DNA of 51,200 nucleotides from Sphingomonadales bacterium. Its GTDB lineage: Bacteria > Pseudomonadota > Alphaproteobacteria > Sphingomonadales > Sphingomonadaceae. Shown in pieces: positions 43,778-51,200 of the stretch (the stretch's first letter is position 1; each line of letters begins with the position of its first letter). Location of the stretch: NCBI GenBank assembly GCA_027485485.1, contig JAIXQY010000076.1:1-51200 (forward strand), written 5' to 3'. The notes under the pieces were generated by a model. That model worked only from the letters and a program-made list of their open reading frames with translations. It was not told the origin of the DNA and did not search any database. The position numbers and the translations under genes were made by a program.

Positions 43778-43873
43778 ATGGAAAATTACTGCGGCCGGTG
43801 CGTCTGCGGCGTGTGCGCCTGCCGCCAACGGTTGACCTGCCGCGGCCCAGCGAGTAAGGGCGCGCATCCCTGA
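43778..43873 (+). CDS. possible 31-residue Cys-rich peptide upstream of rpsL
   Basis: ATG at 43778 opens a frame of 31 codons reading [19 protein letters not shown], then TC and a Gly/Pro-rich end. The C-x2-C-x-C-x2-C-x-C spacing looks like a metal-binding knuckle. There is no good ribosome site before it, and it overlaps the proposed rpsL promoter, so it may be chance in GC-rich DNA. Confidence 0.25.
   Translation: MENYCGRCVCGVCACRQRLTCRGPASKGAHP
43832..43860 (+). promoter_or_regulatory. possible promoter of the str (rpsL) operon
   Basis: TTGACC (43832-43837) and TAAGGG (43855-43860) are separated by 17 bases. Transcription from here would give a leader of about 180 bases before rpsL, containing the hairpin at 43925-43950. 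The -10 match is weak. Confidence 0.35.
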
Positions 43874-43924
43874 TTGGCGGCAACGCAGATCGGGGGTTGC
43901 GACAGACGGCACCGTGCGCAGACG

Positions 43925-43950
43925 GGCCTTCCGGTTTCGGGAGGCCTTTT
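43925..43950 (+). terminator. hairpin with T-run in the rpsL leader (attenuator-like)
   Basis: GGCCTTCCG (43925-43933) pairs with CGGGAGGCC (43938-43946, one G-U pair) around a 4-base loop and is followed by TTTT. It sits 100 bases upstream of rpsL with no plus-strand gene before it, so it looks like a leader attenuator and not the end of a gene. Confidence 0.45.
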
Positions 43951-44049
43951 GCGCTTATGTGGTGGGCTTTATCCAAAGGCCATCAACGGGGCAGGCGCTG
44001 GAGTAGGCGGTGGGCCATGGTGGCCCTTCGTCGAAGCGAGAGAGAGACA

Positions 44050-44421
44050 ATGCCAACGATCAACCAGTTGATCCGCAAGGGTCGCACGCCCCAGAAGGCG
44101 CGCAACAAGGTGCCGGCCATGGAGGCCAACCCGCAGAAGCGTGGTGTTTGCACCCGCGTTTATACCACCACCCCCAAGAAGCCGAACTCGGCGCTGCGCA
44201 AGGTGGCCAAGATCCGTCTGACCAATGGCTTTGAAGTCATCGGTTACATCCCGGGTGAAGGCCACAACCTGCAGGAACACTCGGTTGTGCTGATTCGCGG
44301 CGGCCGCGTGAAGGATCTTCCCGGCGTGCGCTATCACATCGTTCGCGGTGTGCTCGACACGCAGGGTGTGAAGAACCGCAAGCAGAGCCGTTCGAAGTAC
44401 GGCGCCAAGCGTCCGAAGTAA
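44050..44421 (+). CDS. rpsL: 30S ribosomal protein S12
   Basis: The protein is 123 residues. It starts [12 protein letters not shown] and has [26 protein letters not shown] and the closing KYGAKRPK, all standard for S12. The two lysines in the PKKPNS loop and the Lys in RVKDLP are the wild-type residues at the known streptomycin-resistance positions, so no such resistance is encoded here. GAGAGAGA just upstream is the ribosome site. It is the first gene of the str operon, 14 bases before rpsG. Confidence 0.99.
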   Translation: MPTINQLIRKGRTPQKARNKVPAMEANPQKRGVCTRVYTTTPKKPNSALRKVAKIRLTNGFEVIGYIPGEGHNLQEHSVVLIRGGRVKDLPGVRYHIVRGVLDTQGVKNRKQSRSKYGAKRPK

Positions 44422-44435
44422 GGGGGATTTAAGTC

Positions 44436-44906
44436 ATGTCACGTCGTCGTCGCCCCGAAAAGCGCGTCATCCTGCCCGATCCCAAGTTTGGTGATCAGGT
44501 GCTGTCCAAATTCATGAACCTCGTCATGCTGCAGGGCAAGAAGTCGGTCGCCGAATCGATCGTCTACTCCGCCTTGGAAGTGATCGAGGCCAAGAGCCGC
44601 CGCGAACCGCTGGGCGTGTTCCACGATGCGCTGGCCAATGTGCGCCCCGGCATCGAAGTGCGCTCGCGCCGCGTTGGCGGTGCCACCTATCAGGTGCCGG
44701 TGGAAGTGCGTCCGGATCGCGGCCAGGCCCTGGCCATCCGCTGGATCATCTCCGCCGCGCGCAAGCGCAGCGAGCACACCATGGCTGCCCGGCTGTCCGC
44801 CGAGCTGATGGATGCCGCCGCCAACCGCGGTTCGGCCGTGAAGAAGCGTGAAGACACCCACCGGATGGCGGAAGCCAACCGCGCCTTCTCGCACTACCGC
44901 TGGTAA
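44436..44906 (+). CDS. rpsG: 30S ribosomal protein S7
   Basis: The protein is 156 residues. It starts [20 protein letters not shown] and has [24 protein letters not shown] and the RRRW-like end FSHYRW. S7 nucleates assembly of the 30S head and in other bacteria represses its own operon by binding mRNA. An AGGGGG site precedes the ATG. The gap to fusA holds a hairpin. Confidence 0.99.
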   Translation: MSRRRRPEKRVILPDPKFGDQVLSKFMNLVMLQGKKSVAESIVYSALEVIEAKSRREPLGVFHDALANVRPGIEVRSRRVGGATYQVPVEVRPDRGQALAIRWIISAARKRSEHTMAARLSAELMDAAANRGSAVKKREDTHRMAEANRAFSHYRW

Positions 44907-44913
44907 TCGCTTC

Positions 44914-44941
44914 GGGTCGGTGGCCTTGCGGCTGCCGACCC
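44914..44941 (+). other. hairpin in the rpsG-fusA gap
   Basis: GGGTCGG (44914-44920) pairs with CCGACCC (44935-44941); further inner pairing is possible. A TTTT follows eight bases later. It could be a partial terminator or the S7 autoregulatory target; in E. coli S7 binds the rpsL-rpsG gap, so the placement differs. Confidence 0.35.
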
Positions 44942-44975
44942 AGCCCGTTTTCCCCTTAGTCTGAGGCTTTTCCCC

Positions 44976-47069
<2,094 letters not shown>

Positions 47070-47219
47070 TTTTTCGCGAAAGCCGGCTAGTCAGCGCGCC
47101 TTACGGGCTCGTTGATTCGGCCGGTTCCCCGCAGACACCACCGCACGTGCGGTTCCGTTGTGGACCCGCCATAATCATTGATCGCCTCACACGTTGAGCA
47201 AGGAAGAAGGTTCAAGGCC

Positions 47220-48410
47220 ATGGGCAAAGCAAAGTTCGAGCGGAACAAGCCGCACTGCAACATCGGGACCATCGGTCACGTCGACCATGGCAAGACCTCG
47301 CTGACCGCCGCCATCACCAAGGTGCTGGCTGAAACCGGTGGCGCCACCTTCACCGCCTACGACCAGATCGACAAGGCGCCGGAAGAGCGCGAGCGCGGCA
47401 TCACCATCTCGACCGCCCACGTCGAGTATGAGACCCAGGATCGCCACTATGCCCACGTCGATTGCCCCGGCCACGCCGATTATGTGAAGAACATGATCAC
47501 CGGTGCCGCGCAGATGGACGGCGCTATCCTGGTGGTGTCCGCCACCGATGGTCCGATGCCGCAGACCAAGGAGCACATCCTGCTCGCCAAGCAGGTCGGC
47601 GTGCCGCAGATGGTCGTGTTCATGAACAAGGTCGATCTGGTTGACGATCCGGAAATCCTGGAACTGGTCGAACTGGAAATCCGCGAACTGCTGTCGAAGT
47701 ATGATTTCGACGGTGACAACATTCCGATCATCGCCGGTTCGGCCGTGAAGGCGCTGGATGGCAGCAACGACGAAATCGGCCGCAACGCCGTGCTCAAGCT
47801 GATGGCCGCCGTTGACAGCTGGATCCCGCAGCCGGAGCGTCCGCTGGACAAGCCGTTCCTGATGCCGATCGAAGACGTGTTCTCCATCTCGGGCCGCGGC
47901 ACCGTGGTGACCGGCCGCGTCGAAACCGGCATCGTCAAGGTTGGCGAAGAACTGGAAATCGTTGGCATCAACGACACCCGCAAGACGGTGTGCACTGGCG
48001 TCGAAATGTTCCGCAAGCTGCTCGATCAGGGCCAGGCTGGCGACAACATCGGTGCGCTGCTGCGCGGCGTGGGCCGTGAAGAAGTCGAGCGCGGCCAGGT
48101 GCTGTGCAAGCCCGGCTCCATCAAGCCGCACACCGAGTTCACCGCCGAAGTCTACGTGCTGTCGAAGGATGAAGGTGGCCGTCACACGCCGTTCTTCGCC
48201 AACTACCGCCCGCAGTTCTATTTCCGCACCACCGACGTCACCGGCACCGTTGAGCTGCCGGAAGGCACCGAAATGGTGATGCCGGGCGACAACGTGCAGC
48301 TGAAGGTCAAGCTGATTGCTCCGATCGCCATGGAACAGGGTCTGCGCTTCGCCATTCGCGAAGGTGGCCGCACTGTCGGCGCCGGCGTGGTTGCATCCAT
48401 CATCAAGTGA
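47220..48410 (+). CDS. tuf: translation elongation factor Tu
   Basis: The protein is 396 residues and delivers aminoacyl-tRNA to the ribosome. It starts [26 protein letters not shown] (only the G1 GHVDHGKT and the G3 DCPGHADY need quoting), then has the G4 MNKVD and the C-terminal [12 protein letters not shown]. The ATG at 47220 is set by family length; an in-frame start at 47178 would add 14 residues. The 150-base gap before it holds a perfect palindrome CCGCACGTGCGG (47141-47152). A strong GC-rich hairpin follows the stop. Confidence 0.99.
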   Translation: MGKAKFERNKPHCNIGTIGHVDHGKTSLTAAITKVLAETGGATFTAYDQIDKAPEERERGITISTAHVEYETQDRHYAHVDCPGHADYVKNMITGAAQMDGAILVVSATDGPMPQTKEHILLAKQVGVPQMVVFMNKVDLVDDPEILELVELEIRELLSKYDFDGDNIPIIAGSAVKALDGSNDEIGRNAVLKLMAAVDSWIPQPERPLDKPFLMPIEDVFSISGRGTVVTGRVETGIVKVGEELEIVGINDTRKTVCTGVEMFRKLLDQGQAGDNIGALLRGVGREEVERGQVLCKPGSIKPHTEFTAEVYVLSKDEGGRHTPFFANYRPQFYFRTTDVTGTVELPEGTEMVMPGDNVQLKVKLIAPIAMEQGLRFAIREGGRTVGAGVVASIIK

Positions 48411-48416
48411 GTCTAT

Positions 48417-48444
48417 AGGGCCGCTTCCCCTGGGAAGCGGCCCT
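48417..48444 (+). terminator. 13-bp hairpin directly after tuf
   Basis: AGGGCCGCTTCCC (48417-48429) pairs perfectly with GGGAAGCGGCCCT (48432-48444) around a 2-base loop, six bases after the tuf stop. No T-run follows, so it probably stabilises the 3' end or works with Rho instead of acting alone. Confidence 0.55.
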
Positions 48445-48510
48445 GATTCGTTGATGCGCGGAAACGCTGCATTGATGGCAATCAGGGCTCAAAAGGCCGG
48501 GCCCCACGGC

Positions 48511-48539
48511 TTGAAACCAGGGGCAAGAATTTCTAAGCG
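48511..48539 (+). promoter_or_regulatory. possible promoter of the S10 operon, overlapping the terminator arm
   Basis: TTGAAA (48511-48516) and TAAGCG (48534-48539) are 17 bases apart, the same layout and a similar -10 as the possible rpsL promoter. Transcription would begin near 48546, inside the 5' arm of the terminator below. Confidence 0.3.
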
Positions 48540-48589
48540 GCCGGTGCAACCCCGACCTTGGTTCGGGGATGAACCGGTCCGCTTTTTTT
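48537..48589 (+). terminator. strong nested hairpin terminator/attenuator before rpsJ
   Basis: The outer stem pairs GCGGCCGGT (48537-48545) with ACCGGTCCGC (48573-48582, one bulge); the inner stem pairs CCCCGA (48550-48555) with TCGGGG (48563-48568). Seven T follow (48583-48589). It lies only 39 bases before the rpsJ start. Confidence 0.75.
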
Positions 48590-48628
48590 GAACGCTGCCA
48601 AATTTTGGCTGAACACAAGATTGGTGCC

Positions 48629-48943
48629 ATGGACGCTCAAAACATCCGCATTCGCCTGAAGGCATTTGACCATCGTGTGCTCGATCTGGCCACCGGTGAG
48701 ATTGCTGACACCGCCAAGCGGACTGGTGCGGCCATCCGTGGTCCGATTCCGCTGCCGACGCGCTTCGAGAAGTTCACCGTGAACCGCTCGCCGCACGTCG
48801 ACAAGAAGAGCCGTGAACAGTTCGAGGTGCGCACCTACAAGCGTCTCCTCGACATTGTTGATCCCACCCCGCAGACGGTTGACGCGCTGATGAAGCTCGA
48901 TCTGGCCGCCGGCGTGGATGTGGAAATCAAGCTCGGCAAGTAA
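48629..48943 (+). CDS. rpsJ: 30S ribosomal protein S10
   Basis: The protein is 104 residues. It starts [19 protein letters not shown] and has [29 protein letters not shown] (as family landmarks GPIPLPT and [14 protein letters not shown]). It is the first gene of the S10 operon. A small palindrome, GCCAAA-T-TTTGGC (48597-48609), lies between the terminator T-run and the ATG, and no strong Shine-Dalgarno site is seen, so translation may be controlled by leader structure. Confidence 0.98.
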   Translation: MDAQNIRIRLKAFDHRVLDLATGEIADTAKRTGAAIRGPIPLPTRFEKFTVNRSPHVDKKSREQFEVRTYKRLLDIVDPTPQTVDALMKLDLAAGVDVEIKLGK

Positions 48944-49047
48944 ACCACCCAACCAAATACGCGGAGCGACTTTGGAAGGGTCACGCCCCTCAGCCCATGC
49001 CGGGGAATTCGGCAACGGGTGGGGCCTCTGATGAAAGGAACCAGATC

Positions 49048-49794
49048 ATGCGCATTGGCGTGATCGCGAAGAAAATGGGGATGACACGGATTTTCCGTGA
49101 TGATGGCCGGCATGTTCCGGTCACCGTTCTCGCTCTCGAAAACAACCAGGTCGTTGCGGTGAAGACCGTTGAGACCGACGGCTACACCGCTGTTCAGCTT
49201 GGCGCTGGCGCGAAGAAAGCCAAGAACACCACGAAGCCGGAGCGCGGCCATTTCGGCAAGGCCGAAGTGGAGCCCAAGGCCAAGGTGGCGGAATTCCGCG
49301 TGTCCGAGGACGCGCTGCTGGAAACCGGTTCCACCATCAGCGCCGATCATTTCGTTCCCGGTCAGCTGGTCGATGTCACGGGCATCACCCAGGGCAAGGG
49401 CTTTGCCGGCGTCATGAAGCGCTGGAACTTCGGCGGTCTGCGCGCCACCCACGGCGTCTCTGTCTCGCACCGCTCGCATGGTTCGACTGGCCAACGCCAG
49501 GATCCGGGCAAGGTGTTCAAGGGCAAGAAGATGGCCGGGCACATGGGTGCCAAGCAGCGCACCCAGCAGAACCTGGAAATCGTGTCGACCGACGTTGAGC
49601 GCGGCCTGATCTTCGTGATGGGCTCCGTGCCCGGCTCGAAGGGCGGCTGGCTGCTCATCAAGGACGCCGTCAAGGTGCCGCAGCATGCGGGCGTGCCTTA
49701 TCCGGCCGCTCTCAAGGTGGCTGCCAATGATATCGCCGTGAGCGAAGTGGCTGATGCCGCTGTGGCCACCGGCGAAGAAACCACGGAGGCTTGA
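49048..49794 (+). CDS. rplC: 50S ribosomal protein L3
   Basis: The protein is 248 residues. It starts [16 protein letters not shown] and has [42 protein letters not shown] (landmarks HGSTG and KMAGHMG), and a C-terminal alanine-rich extension ([15 protein letters not shown]) of the type seen in alphaproteobacteria. AAAGGA lies nine bases before the ATG. The stop overlaps closely with the next gene, two bases away. Confidence 0.98.
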   Translation: MRIGVIAKKMGMTRIFRDDGRHVPVTVLALENNQVVAVKTVETDGYTAVQLGAGAKKAKNTTKPERGHFGKAEVEPKAKVAEFRVSEDALLETGSTISADHFVPGQLVDVTGITQGKGFAGVMKRWNFGGLRATHGVSVSHRSHGSTGQRQDPGKVFKGKKMAGHMGAKQRTQQNLEIVSTDVERGLIFVMGSVPGSKGGWLLIKDAVKVPQHAGVPYPAALKVAANDIAVSEVADAAVATGEETTEA

Positions 49795-49796
49795 TC

Positions 49797-50420
49797 ATGA
49801 AGGTCCAGGTGAAGACCCTGACCGCTGCCGACGCTGGCGAGATCGAGCTGTCCGAAGCCGTGTTCGGCAAGGAACCCCGGCTCGACATCCTGCACCGCGT
49901 TGTGACCTGGCAGCTGGAAAAGCGCCGCGGCACCGCCCGCAAGGCGCGTGAACGCAGCGAAGTTGCCCGCACCGGCAAGAAGCTCGGCAATCAGAAGGGC
50001 GGCGGTCGTGCCCGTCACGGCAACCGCGCTGCGCCGCAGTTCATCGGTGGCGGCAAGGCCCATGGCCCGCGCGTTCGCGATTTCGATCCGTCGCTGAACA
50101 AGAAGATCCGTCGTCTTGGTCTGGCCACCGCCCTGTCGGTGAAGGCCCAGGAAGGCAAGCTGATCGTGGTGGAAGATCTGAACCTTGGCGAAGCCAAGAC
50201 CAAGGCCTTCATCGCTTCGATGAGCGCGCTTGGCATCACGTCCGGCCTGTTCATCGACGGCGCTGCCGTGGATGCCGGCTTTGCGATGGCATCGGCCAAC
50301 GTGCCGCACGTTGATGTGCTGCCGGCGATTGGCGCCAATGTCTATGACATCCTCAACCACGACACGCTGGTGCTGACCCGCGCTGCGGTCTCGGCCCTGG
50401 AGGCCCGCGTCAATGGCTAA
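49797..50420 (+). CDS. rplD: 50S ribosomal protein L4
   Basis: The protein is 207 residues. It has [42 protein letters not shown] (landmarks GRARHG and APQF-GGG), [15 protein letters not shown], and the C-terminus [20 protein letters not shown]. In E. coli L4 represses its own operon by promoting attenuation in the rpsJ leader, relevant here because a terminator precedes rpsJ. ATG 49797 is chosen over the TTG at 49791, which overlaps the L3 stop. Confidence 0.98.
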   Translation: MKVQVKTLTAADAGEIELSEAVFGKEPRLDILHRVVTWQLEKRRGTARKARERSEVARTGKKLGNQKGGGRARHGNRAAPQFIGGGKAHGPRVRDFDPSLNKKIRRLGLATALSVKAQEGKLIVVEDLNLGEAKTKAFIASMSALGITSGLFIDGAAVDAGFAMASANVPHVDVLPAIGANVYDILNHDTLVLTRAAVSALEARVNG

Positions 50421-50712
50421 CATCGACATCAAGCACTACGACATCGTGGTGAAGCCGGTGATCACTGAAAAGTCGACGCTGGTCTCGGAATACAACCAGG
50501 TTGTGTTCCAGGTTGCCAAGGATGCCACCAAGCCGCAGATCAAGGCTGCCATCGAAGCGCTCTATGGCGTCAAGGTGCTGGCCGTGAACACGATGGTGGC
50601 CAAGGGCAAGACCAAGCGCTGGCGTGGCCAGGAATATCGCCGGTCTGACGTGAAGAAGGCCGTGGTGACGGTTGCCGATGGCGACCGCATCGACGTGACC
50701 ACCAGCATCTAA
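50413..50712 (+). CDS. rplW: 50S ribosomal protein L23
   Basis: The protein is 99 residues. It starts [21 protein letters not shown] and has [37 protein letters not shown] and [15 protein letters not shown], standard for L23, which sits at the tunnel exit and docks trigger factor and SRP. Its start overlaps the rplD stop by eight bases. Confidence 0.98.
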   Translation: MANIDIKHYDIVVKPVITEKSTLVSEYNQVVFQVAKDATKPQIKAAIEALYGVKVLAVNTMVAKGKTKRWRGQEYRRSDVKKAVVTVADGDRIDVTTSI

Positions 50713-50724
50713 GGGCGGGAAGTC

Positions 50725-51200
50725 ATGGCTCTCAAGAATTTCAACCCGACCAGCCCCGGCCAGCGCGGCCTGGTGCTGATCGATCGGTCGGCCCTGCACA
50801 AGGGTCGCCCTCTCAAGGCGCTGACCGAAGGTCTGAAGAAGACCGGCGGCCGCAACAACAAGGGCCACGCCACCGCGCGCGGCATTGGCGGCGGTCACAA
50901 GCGTCTGTATCGCGTCGTCGATTTCAAGCGCCGCCTGTGGGATGTCGCTGCGACCGTCGAACGTCTGGAGTATGACCCCAACCGCTCGGCCTTCATCGCG
51001 CTGGTGAAGTATGCGGACAAGGAAGGCACCCAGGCCTATATCATCGCGCCGCAGCGCCTGAACGTTGGTGACAGCGTGATTGCCGGCAAGAAGGTCGACG
51101 TGAAGCCGGGCAATGCGATGGAAATCGGCCAGATGCCGGTTGGCACCATTGTCCACAACGTCGAGCTGAAGCCCGGCAAGGGTGGCCAGATGGCCCGCGC
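50725..51200 (+). CDS. rplB: 50S ribosomal protein L2, N-terminal part (runs off the window)
   Basis: 158 complete codons are visible of about 275. The start [72 protein letters not shown] and [14 protein letters not shown] are all L2. GGGCGGGAAG precedes the ATG. The active region near the peptidyl-transferase centre lies past the window end. Confidence 0.98.
   Translation, partial: MALKNFNPTSPGQRGLVLIDRSALHKGRPLKALTEGLKKTGGRNNKGHATARGIGGGHKRLYRVVDFKRRLWDVAATVERLEYDPNRSAFIALVKYADKEGTQAYIIAPQRLNVGDSVIAGKKVDVKPGNAMEIGQMPVGTIVHNVELKPGKGGQMAR

Noticed and set aside
47141-47165. Palindrome and GGTTC context before tuf resembling a group II intron end (CACGT-CGGTTC)
   Set aside because: Only a 12-base palindrome is present; no reverse transcriptase, domain V stem or disrupted gene is nearby.

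Overview
The window looks like a chromosomal segment of a GC-rich alphaproteobacterium, most likely of the order Sphingomonadales. The reasons are the high GC content, the mix of gene families (CoA-ligase/aldehyde dehydrogenase pairs, many periplasmic peptidases, HisN-type phosphatase, a transaldolase-XerC pair), and a str-S10 ribosomal cluster without rpoBC next to it. The genus cannot be fixed from this sequence alone. No rRNA, tRNA, CRISPR array, prophage or intact insertion sequence was seen.

Layout. 1-4.7 kb: the start of ahcY (minus) with an operator-like palindrome, a membrane protein of unknown role, and a secreted prolyl oligopeptidase. 4.7-10.4 kb: a tight minus-strand run of CoA-transferase, hisN, an HlyD-type membrane fusion protein, a GT2-PilZ polysaccharide synthase and a DUF454 membrane protein. 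10.5-14.2 kb: a coupled plus-strand trio (M28 peptidase, alpha/beta hydrolase, glutathione S-transferase). 14.2-19.3 kb: aldehyde dehydrogenase, acyl-CoA synthetase, transaldolase and xerC. 19.3-21.4 kb: an isolated TadE-TadE-TadG operon. 21.5-29.9 kb: M20 peptidase, dicarboxylate symporter, NHL-repeat protein, a BLUF photoreceptor overlapping an EAL phosphodiesterase gene, DUF805 protein, YifB ATPase and a small membrane protein. 30-34.5 kb: secA, an SGNH-hydrolase lipoprotein and a TonB-domain protein. 34.6-41.6 kb: paired genes, mostly with overlapping stop/start codons: dual CNBD with glutamine amidotransferase, a GRDP-like protein with a Cys/Gly-rich microprotein, TIGR04076 with aldo/keto reductase, TauD with a spermidine-dehydrogenase-like flavoprotein. 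41.6-43.1 kb: a low-GC patch with two accessory genes (adhesin-E-like and HEPN-like). 43.7-51.2 kb: the ribosomal cluster rpsL-rpsG-fusA-tuf-rpsJ-rplC-rplD-rplW-rplB, cut by the window end.

How genes may work together. Two modules suggest c-di-GMP signalling: a light-sensing BLUF protein encoded with an EAL phosphodiesterase that has every catalytic residue, and, 18 kb away, a polysaccharide synthase with a PilZ c-di-GMP receptor domain. Several operons are translationally coupled through ATGA, TGATG or TTGA overlaps.

The most interesting non-coding signals are: a paired upstream element shared by the prolyl oligopeptidase and aldehyde dehydrogenase genes; a hairpin/-10 overlap in front of the GRDP-like gene; and a terminator directly before rpsJ whose 5' arm overlaps a promoter-like sequence. 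All functional statements are from sequence reading only; no database search was run.
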